Below are positions 35,360 to 44,428 of a stretch of 64,000 bases of DNA, piece by piece. This DNA comes from JARBAU01 sp040414675 (GTDB taxonomy: Archaea > Thermoproteota > Nitrososphaeria > Nitrososphaerales > Nitrososphaeraceae): positions 86,237 through 150,236 of the forward strand of contig JBEDUN010000031.1 in assembly GCA_040414675.1 (NCBI GenBank), written 5' to 3'. The notes below the pieces were generated by a model. The model saw nothing but the letters and a program-made list of their open reading frames with translations, ran no database searches and was not told the origin of the DNA. The number at the start of each line of letters is the position of its first letter. The stretch's first letter is position 1. A program made the translations under genes and the position numbers.

Positions 35360-37006
35360 ATGAATTCTGTCAATGATCTAGTACATCTCTCCTATTCTTC
35401 TGTCCCAAATTATTCTGAATTAATGATTGGGGTTCCCACTGATTACAAGGAGATTAAAACACTTCGGGATCTGCTCACTATAAATTATAAATCACCTTCG
35501 GTTGAACAACAGATTAGAGGCAATCTTATCTCCAAGATTGAGAGCGGTAAGAATCCATATCGAGGAATTATTGGCTATGATGATGATGTTATCCCAGCAT
35601 TAAATAGAGCACTATTGTCTGGGCATGATCTCCTTCTGGTTGGGCAAATTGGTCAGGCAAAGACAAAGATTGCCGAATCAATTGCAATGAATCTGTTGTC
35701 CTCGATCCCCGTGGTTAGAGGTTCTTTTACCAATGATATACCAGTTACAATTCCCGAGGATGAATTAGTTGCCATGTTAAATGACACGTACATCAACAGG
35801 ATTTCACCAGAATTTAGTGTTTCAAAGGAGTGTGAAACCATAATAAGAAACCATAAGTTGGATACAAAGATTGAATGGATTGATGGCCAGAATCGGTATC
35901 GCTATATTCTTGCTACTCCAGATATATCTGTAAAGGATCTAGTAGGACAGATCGATGCGATCAAGATCGCAAAAAAAGGTGTAGAAATATACGACATAGA
36001 ATCATACTCTGCCGGTCATTTGCTTCAGGCTAGACACGGACTCGTTTGTCTTGATGAGCTACCAGTACTCGATCCAAGAAAACAGGTAGCCCTACTCAGT
36101 GTTCTGCAAGAAGGAAAATTTACGACAGGTTCGTATCCTGTTATCTTCAGGCCGAATGTGAAGGTTGTTGCAACCGCTAATCCTATTGATTATACTCATT
36201 CTGGCAAAATTATAGAACCACTTTATGATAGACTAAAGAGTCATATCAGGACTCACTACCCTAAACACATCTCCCACGAGATGCTAATTATGTCACAAGA
36301 AGTAAAAATACCTGACGTGACGAATGCTTTCCTTCCTGTTCATATACTAAAGACAATGGCAAAAATTGCTCAGATTGCCAGAGAGCATTCTGACATCGAC
36401 CAAGACAGGGGAGTTAGCGTAAGAATGGGGATACATTCAATTGAGCTTTTAATCGGAGAGGCCGAACGGACAAGGTCGATTCTGCGTAAAGTCGCTGCTG
36501 TCCCGAGGTTTTGTGATTTTCACAGTATCCATCAGTCATCAAAATTCGAACTTCTAGAAATAGAGGACACGTACGCTAATCGTTTCAGAACATTAAACCT
36601 CATAATTGCAGATGCCATTAAACACGTGTCCACTGAGTACGTCTACAAAATATCCAAAGAAGACATTTACAAATTAAAAAACGAGTTTACTGGTAATAGG
36701 ACCTTCAAAGTGTCTCAGAGTTCAGTTTATCAAAAGAATGTCAATTCGGTTGATTATAAATCTCAGTTAGGTAAATTTCCTATACTGAGGGAAATTGTGA
36801 ATAGGTTGTATGGAATAATTCAAGCAGAACAGGAAGAATTTGTAAAAGATGCTAAAATACATGAAATCTCTGTAGACCACTTTGTTATGTCCCAGAAAAT
36901 AAAAGGTGAATTCACTGCATCGATTCTTGAAGTAGTTTTGGAAGGTCTGAGATGGACTGAGCCTCCAATTTTGGATAAAAAGGATAATTCATATGAATCA
37001 GCATGA
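35360..37006 (+). CDS. AAA+ ATPase, ChlI/MoxR-like (module 1)
   Basis: A protein of 548 residues. The P-loop is GQIGQAKT at 95-102, the MoxR/Mg-chelatase variant. Walker B is LVCLDELPVL near 229-238 and the sensor ATANPIDYTHSG near 270. An insert of roughly 100 residues between them (PEDELVAMLNDTYI and RYILATPDISVKDLVG) is typical of ChlI. A helical C-terminal domain follows from about 310. Such ATPases pair with VWA partners to insert metals or remodel complexes. Its end overlaps the VWA gene by 14 bases. Confidence 0.85.
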   Translation: MNSVNDLVHLSYSSVPNYSELMIGVPTDYKEIKTLRDLLTINYKSPSVEQQIRGNLISKIESGKNPYRGIIGYDDDVIPALNRALLSGHDLLLVGQIGQAKTKIAESIAMNLLSSIPVVRGSFTNDIPVTIPEDELVAMLNDTYINRISPEFSVSKECETIIRNHKLDTKIEWIDGQNRYRYILATPDISVKDLVGQIDAIKIAKKGVEIYDIESYSAGHLLQARHGLVCLDELPVLDPRKQVALLSVLQEGKFTTGSYPVIFRPNVKVVATANPIDYTHSGKIIEPLYDRLKSHIRTHYPKHISHEMLIMSQEVKIPDVTNAFLPVHILKTMAKIAQIAREHSDIDQDRGVSVRMGIHSIELLIGEAERTRSILRKVAAVPRFCDFHSIHQSSKFELLEIEDTYANRFRTLNLIIADAIKHVSTEYVYKISKEDIYKLKNEFTGNRTFKVSQSSVYQKNVNSVDYKSQLGKFPILREIVNRLYGIIQAEQEEFVKDAKIHEISVDHFVMSQKIKGEFTASILEVVLEGLRWTEPPILDKKDNSYESA

Positions 37007-38390
37007 CGCAATTTCAGACGTAAGGAACTTTATTTACTTTGGTAAAAAAGACGAAACCAGCATAAAAAATGATTCATTCGATTCGAAAAATGATCAAATT
37101 CCAAGTCGATTAAAAGAAAAATTACTTGATATAGTAGGCAGGGAGGTACTGAGAGAGAAAACCCCAACTCTGCAGGAGTTAGAGTACACTTTGCAAGAGG
37201 CAATATCACAAGCATCAAAGATGGATAGTCTCGATAGAAAAACCAAATTTCAACAACCACGACCTGATGCTAGCTTGAACCCGAAATTTTCTAAAGCTGG
37301 CATGAATCTCCCGATTATTGGGCGACTAGTTCAGAGCGGGTACATAAAAGAGGATCCACGATGGCTCACCTTTAAAGGATTTACACAGATAGGAGGAAAA
37401 ATCCTAACTGATCTCATGTTATCGCTGAAAAAGGATGGATTCGGTCTCCATGAGAGTAGTAGTCTAGGAAATGGATCCGTAATTTTGGATACTACACGGA
37501 AGTATGAGATTGGTAACGATATCAAGTTATTGAACGTACCTGTTTCATTGCTTAACACTATTGAGAGAATCTCAAGACATCGAATGTCTCTTGACCTTCC
37601 ACTTCAAATTACATTGGATGATTTCGAAGAATATGAAACCATCAGGGATGTCAAAGTTGCTGTTGTATATTGCATCGACCTGAGTTCGACTATGAGATAT
37701 TCGGCTATGTATGGGAATATGAGTAGAATTGAGGCAGCTAAACGAGCTTTATGGGGAATAGTCTTATTGAACCGAAAATTTTTTCCTATGGATTCGATAT
37801 ATTTGGTCGGCTTTGGCGCGCTAGCATCTAAGATTCATCCAAATGATATACCATATTTGAAGACGTTTGAACCAGGGGCTGATCTACTACATTACACCAA
37901 CTATCAAGCGGCGTTCAGACTCGCTACTAAATTACTGCAAAAAACCTCTGCATTAAATAAAAGAATTGTAATGATAACCGATGGACATCCTAGCGCATGT
38001 TTTATAGACGATAAATCAGAATATAACAGAATTGTCTCCGAAAGACCGCACTCATATTTTTATACACCTGAAAGCGACGTCATAGATTACGTAAAAACCA
38101 ATCTGATTATGAACCTTGATGTGACACCAAACAAGCTAGTATATTTGTGCTACCGTTATAAGCAAGTAGATCAGTATATTGGTGAAAAGACGATTTCTGA
38201 GGCAAAGAAATGTCATAGATTAGGTATTGATATTGATACAGTCATGATAAGCGAGGAAGACTCCTTACTAGGATACGTTAACGCATTGGAAAAGGCTGTT
38301 AGAGGAAGATCATATTATCTCAATCCAGAAAACATAGATAGAGTTTTACTAAGTGACTACTTGCATAAGAAAAAACAAATAATGTCCTAG
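36993..38390 (+). CDS. VWA domain partner of AAA+ module 1
   Basis: A protein of 465 residues. The N-terminal ~215 residues are charged and helical. The von Willebrand A domain starts at about 225 with VVYCIDLSSTMRYS, a MIDAS motif DxSxT with Thr where Ser is common. Later MIDAS elements include the YTNYQAAF and MITDGHPSACF strands. It overlaps the ATPase gene by 14 bases, implying a 1:1 functional pair as in ChlI-ChlD or related chaperones. The substrate is unknown. Confidence 0.8.
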   Translation: MNQHDAISDVRNFIYFGKKDETSIKNDSFDSKNDQIPSRLKEKLLDIVGREVLREKTPTLQELEYTLQEAISQASKMDSLDRKTKFQQPRPDASLNPKFSKAGMNLPIIGRLVQSGYIKEDPRWLTFKGFTQIGGKILTDLMLSLKKDGFGLHESSSLGNGSVILDTTRKYEIGNDIKLLNVPVSLLNTIERISRHRMSLDLPLQITLDDFEEYETIRDVKVAVVYCIDLSSTMRYSAMYGNMSRIEAAKRALWGIVLLNRKFFPMDSIYLVGFGALASKIHPNDIPYLKTFEPGADLLHYTNYQAAFRLATKLLQKTSALNKRIVMITDGHPSACFIDDKSEYNRIVSERPHSYFYTPESDVIDYVKTNLIMNLDVTPNKLVYLCYRYKQVDQYIGEKTISEAKKCHRLGIDIDTVMISEEDSLLGYVNALEKAVRGRSYYLNPENIDRVLLSDYLHKKKQIMS

Positions 38391-38409
38391 GTTCGTATAT
38401 GCTTAAAGT

Positions 38410-38436
38410 CTAATGAATTCAGATCCATTAGTTTTT
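38410..38436 (+). terminator. Hairpin plus T-run after module 1
   Basis: CTAATG (38410-38415) and CATTAG (38426-38431) form a 6-bp stem with a 10-base loop, followed at once by TTTTTA. It lies between the two AAA+/VWA modules and may end or attenuate the first transcript. Confidence 0.5.
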
Positions 38437-38471
38437 ATGTAAATAATCTGTCACATTAAACGATATTTAGT

Positions 38472-39275
38472 TTGAGTACCGAAGTGAATTACCTTGATTG
38501 GAATAATGCTCTACCCATCCTGAACAAGGCCCACGAAGCTGGTTTATTTTCAATTATTATCGGACCAAAGGGAACTGGTAAGACAACGCTTGTAAGGAAA
38601 TTTGCTTCAAATTACAACAAAGAACTATATTCTGTAAATTTTAGTCTTCGAACGAGGGAATCTCATCTAGTTGGTACGAACACGATCGATAAAGGGGAGA
38701 TTAGTTTTGTGGAGGGAATCCTCGTTAGATCTATGCGAAGCGGAGGACTCCTCTATTTAGATGAGCTGAATGCCGCTGAAGCTGATGTGTTGCTTCGACT
38801 AGACGAAGCTTTGGACGATAGAAGGCAATTAGTTCTAAAAGAAGCAGAGGGACAGATAATAAATGCGGACACAAAGTGGTCGGTAGTCGCAACCATTAAC
38901 CCATTATCGCACGTCGGAACCAAAGAGCTTCCTCCTCAGCTGCTTAGTAGATTTCCAGTGAGACTCAGACTAGAATATCCTCCAGAGGATGTAGAACTTG
39001 AAATTGTTAAGCGACATGTTGACATAGATAATGCTAAACTTGATGCGGTAAGGAATGCAATTCGACTTGCCAAGAATCTTCGCGAAGCGGCAGCGGTAGA
39101 GGAGCTTTATTATAGTCCCAGTTTGAGAGAGACGATTGCCTTCTCGAAGATGCTGAATAGTGGTGTTTCTGCACGCGAATCAGCAGAGGTGGTGTATGCT
39201 AACGCTTATGATCAATGGGGACAGGTCGAATATCGTAAGGTGATGGATATGATAACTTCAATATTTGGTACATAG
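38472..39275 (+). CDS. AAA+ ATPase, MoxR/CbbQ-like (module 2)
   Basis: A compact ATPase of 267 residues. Walker A is GPKGTGKT at 31-38, Walker B GGLLYLDELNAAEADVL near 92, and the sensor VVATINPLSHVGTKELP. The arginine finger is in LLSRFPVRLRLEYPP. It lacks the large insert of module 1, so the two ATPases belong to different subfamilies. The start is TTG. The VWA partner starts 3 bases after its stop. Confidence 0.88.
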   Translation: MSTEVNYLDWNNALPILNKAHEAGLFSIIIGPKGTGKTTLVRKFASNYNKELYSVNFSLRTRESHLVGTNTIDKGEISFVEGILVRSMRSGGLLYLDELNAAEADVLLRLDEALDDRRQLVLKEAEGQIINADTKWSVVATINPLSHVGTKELPPQLLSRFPVRLRLEYPPEDVELEIVKRHVDIDNAKLDAVRNAIRLAKNLREAAAVEELYYSPSLRETIAFSKMLNSGVSARESAEVVYANAYDQWGQVEYRKVMDMITSIFGT

Positions 39276-39278
39276 ACA

Positions 39279-40874
39279 ATGAGTAGACATCTTGAGAGAA
39301 ACCTGACGTTTTTGAAGATGCGAAATGATGTGCTCATAGATATTGCTACCTTTTTGGCTAGAAGATGGTCTGGTAGAAATAAGGTGGTAGTAACATTAAG
39401 TCAAGATAAGATTCCGTTGGCAAAACCTGAGAAGAATCAGATCAACCTCCCTTTTCTGGAACATTATCCTGGTACAGATTTCCAAAAATACAGACAATGG
39501 AGAGTTGCGTTATGGTACGAATCTATGCGAATAGCCAATTCTTCAAAAGTGTTAAGTTATGAGCATGCTTACGGATTTATACTCAATACTTTAGAGACCA
39601 AAAGAATCGAAATAATTGGTCTAAGATATTGGTACGGGATGCTAAATGAGCTAATATATAACGAAGCAATGTCGTGGTTAGGTAGACCACTACTAAATTC
39701 TATGTATGGACATCAGAAGACAATCGAGGCCTTCTCTCAATATTTTTCCACTGGTTATATTAAGGGGGAGTTATTCGGAAGAGAATATGAAAAAGTGAGG
39801 GATGCCACTGAATACGCTAACAGTATAGTTCAAGAGGCTATAGATTTTTCTTATTCAACAGACTGGTTGGAAAAACACATCCCGAAATTGATCAAGATGT
39901 TGGAACTCAATCCGCTACTTACAATTCCGATCTCCGTACCCAGAACCAAATTTGGTGTTTCCATGAACCAGAGCGATATCATAAAACAAGTAGAAAGAGT
40001 CGTAAAAAAAAGAACTAAGCATAAAGATATTGATAAGACATCCAAAGAAATTATTGAAGGAAACGAAGTTTTAGGCGAATTTGACACACTTGTTAAGGAA
40101 AGCAAAAAGACTGAAAATAAGGGATTTGAAAGTTTGGAAAACCTTGGTCTGAGTATCCCCGAAAAAATGGATATCGATGAGAGCTTTCTGTATGATCCAG
40201 TGCTCATCCAAAAAATAAAATCGAAATTTAGAGATTGGAAGACTGGATGGCTAGAAAGGCACGACTACACGGGTGAAGAGTTTGATCCGGAGGTTTTCGT
40301 TGAACGGCTTCCCAAGCCCTTCTTGGCAGACTTTAAAATGTCCATTAAAACCAGAATTGCAATCCTCCTGGATCACTCTAGCAGCATACAGGATGTAGAG
40401 TTAAAGTATAAACAAGCTACTGTAGCGCTTTGCGAAGCACTATCTTATTTGAATATTAAATTTTCAGTTTATGCTTTTAGTACCGAATCTCGACAAGTGA
40501 AATGCTGGATAATTAAACCTGTAACATTAAGATGGTCGAGTACTTGCGCTCGTCGGCTAGCTCAAATCAAAGCTAGCGGTGGTACTCCCCTGGCAGAAAT
40601 ATATGCTCTGCTTCAACCAATGATTAATCTTTTCAAGCCAGATATACTTGTGACACTAACTGACGGTGAGCCTTCCGATTATGATGCTGTGCGGGCTATG
40701 GTCTTGTCGTATAAGGAGTCAGGTATACACATGGTTGCACTCGGACTAGGTAGGAATCTTCAAGACTCCATTAACGTTGGTCAGAACCTGAAATATCTAA
40801 ATTACGAAAAAAGTATGGCCGCCAGCAGACTGGAAGATATACCTCAAAAAGTGATAAACCTCCTTCGTCACTAA
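39279..40874 (+). CDS. VWA domain partner of AAA+ module 2 (CoxE/NorD-like)
   Basis: A protein of 531 residues. The N-terminal ~330 residues are helical and include a strongly charged linker (about 230-285). The C-terminal VWA domain has a complete MIDAS: DHSSS near 365, SGGTPLAE and LTDGEPSD. This matches VWA proteins that work with MoxR/NorQ-type ATPases in loading metal or activating enzymes such as CO dehydrogenase, Rubisco or NO reductase. Which enzyme is served here is not visible. It ends 1 base before the convergent transaldolase gene. Confidence 0.85.
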   Translation: MSRHLERNLTFLKMRNDVLIDIATFLARRWSGRNKVVVTLSQDKIPLAKPEKNQINLPFLEHYPGTDFQKYRQWRVALWYESMRIANSSKVLSYEHAYGFILNTLETKRIEIIGLRYWYGMLNELIYNEAMSWLGRPLLNSMYGHQKTIEAFSQYFSTGYIKGELFGREYEKVRDATEYANSIVQEAIDFSYSTDWLEKHIPKLIKMLELNPLLTIPISVPRTKFGVSMNQSDIIKQVERVVKKRTKHKDIDKTSKEIIEGNEVLGEFDTLVKESKKTENKGFESLENLGLSIPEKMDIDESFLYDPVLIQKIKSKFRDWKTGWLERHDYTGEEFDPEVFVERLPKPFLADFKMSIKTRIAILLDHSSSIQDVELKYKQATVALCEALSYLNIKFSVYAFSTESRQVKCWIIKPVTLRWSSTCARRLAQIKASGGTPLAEIYALLQPMINLFKPDILVTLTDGEPSDYDAVRAMVLSYKESGIHMVALGLGRNLQDSINVGQNLKYLNYEKSMAASRLEDIPQKVINLLRH

Positions 40875-41531
40875 CTAAATCAAAAGGTCCTTATCAATTT
40901 TCTTCCAATCATTTAGGAACATATCTAGCCCATTTTGAGTAAGTGGATGCTTTATCATTTTTCCTAATATGTCAGGAGGGAGAGTCACTACATCTGCACC
41001 TATCTTCGCAGCCTCTATTACATGCAATGGATGTCGTATGCTTGCAACAAGTGTCTGAGTGTCGAAGCTATAATTTCTAAAAATCTGAACAATTTCCCTA
41101 ATGAGGATCATTCCCTCTTGTCCTATGTCATCTAGTCGTCCTATGAAAGGACTTACGTAGGAAGCTCCAGCCTTTGCTGCCAAAATAGCTTGATTCGCTG
41201 AAAATATTAAAGTTACATTTGTCGGAATCCCTTCATCTCTTAGTCTTTTGACGGCTATCAAACCCTCAGGAATCATCGGTATCTTAACAACAACGTTCTT
41301 ACCAAACTTTACCAATCTGTGAGCTTCCGCTATCATCTCTTCAGATTTTGTTCCAATTACCTCCAAGCTTACCGGTCCTTTAATTAACTCAACTATCTCT
41401 CGCATAACCGATTCTGGACTTTGTTTTTCCTTGTAAAGTAGGCTAGGATTTGTGGTAATTCCATCTACTATTCCCATATCATTGTAGGTCCTTATTGATG
41501 CCAAATTAGCTGTATCCAAAAATATCTTCAT
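40875..41531 (-). CDS. tal: Transaldolase (short, MipB/TalC type)
   Basis: A TIM-barrel aldolase of 218 residues, the length of the fructose-6-phosphate aldolase/transaldolase subfamily. MKIFLDTANL and DGITTNPSLL open the barrel; Lys83 in VVVKIPM is the Schiff-base lysine; SPFIGRLDDIG follows. It transfers dihydroxyacetone units in the non-oxidative pentose phosphate pathway. The start overlaps the stop of the transketolase C-terminal gene by 4 bases, so it is the last gene of that operon. Confidence 0.92.
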   Translation of the reverse strand: MKIFLDTANLASIRTYNDMGIVDGITTNPSLLYKEKQSPESVMREIVELIKGPVSLEVIGTKSEEMIAEAHRLVKFGKNVVVKIPMIPEGLIAVKRLRDEGIPTNVTLIFSANQAILAAKAGASYVSPFIGRLDDIGQEGMILIREIVQIFRNYSFDTQTLVASIRHPLHVIEAAKIGADVVTLPPDILGKMIKHPLTQNGLDMFLNDWKKIDKDLLI

Positions 41532-42502
41532 TTTCGGTCTATCCTTCTAGATTGAAGTACAGTTTCTACTATTTTCTTTACGCTTAAACCATACTTTTCA
41601 AACAAGCTACCAATCTCGTCATCTCTTGCTGATTCTCCAAATGTGTCCAACACACCTAATCTTTTCACAGGGACTGGATATGAATCAGATGTCACCTCTG
41701 CTACAGCTCCGCCCATGCCACCCAGTATGTTATGCTCTTCAATAGTAACAATTCTACCAGTTTCTCTCGAACATCTTTCTATTAACCCCTTGTCTATCGG
41801 CTTAATTGAATACATGTCTACCACTCTACAATTAAGGCCATGACTCTGCTCCAGTTGGTCAGCCGCCTCTAATGCACTCGTAACCATGAGACCGCAAGCC
41901 ATTATTGTCGCATCTTTACCATCACTTAGGATATTCCCTTTTCCAATTTCGAAAATCGTATCATCCTCTGCATAAATTACCTTCCCTGATGGTCTTGCTA
42001 GACGCACATAATACGGGCCACTTGCTTTGACGATCCTTCTTATCAGGTATCTGACCGCTGTTGCATCTGCGGGTACTAGAACCCTCATATTGGGTATTGT
42101 TCGCATTATTGATATGTCCTCAATCTGTTGATGCGAAGCGCCATCTGGTCCGACAGATAAACCAGCATGAGAAACGATGAGTTTGACGTTAAGGTTTGGA
42201 TAACATATGGCGTTGCGAATCTGATCAAGACACCGGCCAGGAAGAAAAGCAGCGTAGGTACTTGCAACTGCAATCTTACCTGCGACCGCTAGTCCAGCTG
42301 CAATAGAAACAAGATTTGCTTCTGCTATCCCAATGTTAAACATCCTCTCCGGAAATCTATCTCCAAATTTTTTAGTCTTTAGTGAATCCGTGGTGTCTGC
42401 ACCTACGCAGACGAGATTAGCATATGTGGTTCCCAGTTCAACGAGTGTCTGGCCGAATGCCTCTCTCATATCGGCTACTTTTCTTTCATTACTTAATAGC
42501 AT
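41528..42502 (-). CDS. Transketolase C-terminal subunit
   Basis: A protein of 324 residues with the transketolase pyrimidine-binding and C-terminal domains. FGQTLVELG opens, then GIAEANLVSIAAGLA with the catalytic Glu, the FLPGRCLDQIRN region, SHAGLSVGPDGASHQ and a VEEHN-type IVTIEEHNILGGMGGAVAE C-terminal strand. Split transketolases are common in archaea. It overlaps the fused N-terminal gene by 14 bases, so the two halves are produced together. Confidence 0.92.
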   Translation of the reverse strand: MLLSNERKVADMREAFGQTLVELGTTYANLVCVGADTTDSLKTKKFGDRFPERMFNIGIAEANLVSIAAGLAVAGKIAVASTYAAFLPGRCLDQIRNAICYPNLNVKLIVSHAGLSVGPDGASHQQIEDISIMRTIPNMRVLVPADATAVRYLIRRIVKASGPYYVRLARPSGKVIYAEDDTIFEIGKGNILSDGKDATIMACGLMVTSALEAADQLEQSHGLNCRVVDMYSIKPIDKGLIERCSRETGRIVTIEEHNILGGMGGAVAEVTSDSYPVPVKRLGVLDTFGESARDDEIGSLFEKYGLSVKKIVETVLQSRRIDRK

Positions 42503-44129
42503 GGATTTCCTCCTCTATTCCCAATTCACTTGCAAAGGGAATCAATATATGTTTACGTGCCTTCAACCAATCTAATCTGGTTCCTATCTGCGTTGCATTT
42601 TCCAGTAATGTTCGTTCTAATGCGACGTTTGCTGTATGTTTTAATTGAATAATCGCTCCATTGATATCTGAGCTGCCATATACTGCACTCCCAGCTACCA
42701 TAATTCTGGCACCTGCGTCATAAACCTCTCGAAGTGTCATAGCATCGATTCCGCCATCGGCCTCCAGATATCCCGCATAATTATGTTCCCGAAGATCCTG
42801 ATTTATTGTCCTCATCTTGCGTAACACATCAGGTATAAATTTTTGGCCAGCTGAACCTGGATTTACTGACATGATAATTATAACATCGATTTCGTGTAGA
42901 TGATCGTAGAGCCAATCAGGAATGTTTGTAGATGGGTTTATTGCTATACCTGGACTAATCCCATTCTTGAGCAATTCAGAACTAATTTTCGAAAACGATT
43001 CTTCGGTACAGGTTTCGGCGTGAACTGTGATTATGTCACATCGAGCGTCTATATATTCTTGGATATGATCAATCGGATCTTCGATCATGAGATGAGCATC
43101 AAATGGCAAGCTGGTGATGGGTCTTAATTTTCTGATAGTGTCAGCGAAAAATGTTATGTTGGGCACAAATTTACCATCCATAACGTCTAAGTGAATCATG
43201 TCTGCACCACAGCGTTCTGCGATTCTTATTTTTTCCTCGTAGTTCTCACGTTTGCCAGCAATGATAGAAGGAGCAACTAGAAATTCGCTTTCTAATTCTT
43301 GCATGAGAATCGGAATGTGTTTCTTGGGAGGTGCCTTTCCGTGCCACTGTGGGCTATTAGTCATATGCTTAATCCCATATCCCTTGATGGTATTGGCAAT
43401 AATGATTGTAGGTTTGTCTTTGATCTCGTATGCTTTATTGATGGCTTCTATAAGTTGTTCGATTTTATGGCCATTTATCTCAATGACATTCCAATTGAAT
43501 GCTAACCACTTGTCTCTAACTGGGTCCAAAGGCATTATATCCTCAGTAAATCCATCCTGTTGTATTCGATTTCTGTCTAGTATGGCAGTTAGGTTATCGA
43601 CCTTGAACTTTGATGCCGCCATAGCTGCTTCCCAGACCTGACCCTCGTTCGATTCACCATCACCAATGAGAGTAAAAATATGGTTTTTTTTCCCGTCAAG
43701 CCTAGTTGCCAGGGCGATTCCTAATGATACAGATAAGCCAATACCTTCTGAACCTCCAGAATATTCAGTGCCTGGAACACTATGTTTTTCTTGTTCTTTT
43801 GAATATCTCACGGGGTGCCCTTGCAGCCTGGCGCCAAGCTTGCGCAAAGTATCCATCTCACTTGTTGGAAAATACCCTGAAATAGCAAGTGTTGCAAAGA
43901 ACCCTGGAGCAGAATGAGCTTTAGAATTTACAAAGTAGTCCCTTTCGTTCCACTGAGGTTTAAGTGGATCGTGCTTCATTTTTCGAAAGTACAGGCCTCC
44001 CATAATTTCAGCCGCTGAAAATGATGCGCCAGGATGGCCGGATCCAGCTTCTGCGATGCCCCGAATAGCTAATTTGCGGACATCGCGTATTTGTTGCTTC
44101 AAATTTAGATAACGCATCATTAGAGCCAT
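42489..44129 (-). CDS. Transketolase N-terminal subunit fused to ribulose-phosphate 3-epimerase
   Basis: A fusion of 546 residues. Residues 1-280 are the TPP-binding transketolase half, with GSGHPGASFSAAE, the GDG...N TPP motif (157-159 to N187) and HGKAPP at 263. Residues 285-510 are a complete epimerase barrel: APSIIAG, IHLDVMDGKFVPNITF with metal His313 and Asp315, AHLMIEDP with His346, MSVNPGSAGQKF and EADGGID with the second catalytic Asp. Both activities look intact and there is no stop or frame change between them. It would couple xylulose 5-phosphate formation to its use. It is the first gene of the pentose phosphate operon. Confidence 0.93.
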   Translation of the reverse strand: MALMMRYLNLKQQIRDVRKLAIRGIAEAGSGHPGASFSAAEIMGGLYFRKMKHDPLKPQWNERDYFVNSKAHSAPGFFATLAISGYFPTSEMDTLRKLGARLQGHPVRYSKEQEKHSVPGTEYSGGSEGIGLSVSLGIALATRLDGKKNHIFTLIGDGESNEGQVWEAAMAASKFKVDNLTAILDRNRIQQDGFTEDIMPLDPVRDKWLAFNWNVIEINGHKIEQLIEAINKAYEIKDKPTIIIANTIKGYGIKHMTNSPQWHGKAPPKKHIPILMQELESEFLVAPSIIAGKRENYEEKIRIAERCGADMIHLDVMDGKFVPNITFFADTIRKLRPITSLPFDAHLMIEDPIDHIQEYIDARCDIITVHAETCTEESFSKISSELLKNGISPGIAINPSTNIPDWLYDHLHEIDVIIIMSVNPGSAGQKFIPDVLRKMRTINQDLREHNYAGYLEADGGIDAMTLREVYDAGARIMVAGSAVYGSSDINGAIIQLKHTANVALERTLLENATQIGTRLDWLKARKHILIPFASELGIEEEIHAIK

Positions 44130-44236
44130 TTCATAACATACCTGCCCAACATTTCCTTAGATTGCATACACTGAAATGCCACAACACGGAAAATAAAAAG
44201 ATATGGCCATGGTTATGCTGTGGCGTCTCTATATGA

Positions 44237-44258
44237 CTGGCTAGCTTTGGGCTAGCAG
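44237..44258. repeat. Hairpin between divergent genes
   Basis: CTGGCTAGC and GCTAGCAG form an 8-bp stem with one bulged G and a 5-base loop. It sits between the pentose phosphate operon and the aminopeptidase gene; role unknown. Confidence 0.4.
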
Positions 44259-44428
44259 TATCATTTTAAGCTAGTTGAATATATCTCAATTTCGTAGGAT
44301 GAGCCATTAGCACTTTACACACAATCTTGAGACTGACCAACATACAAGCTTTTAACGAGTTAAGAAAATTGGTTAAATGCCATGATGTAGAATAGTTTAA
44401 AATAAAGTGCGTAATCAACCATAATCTT

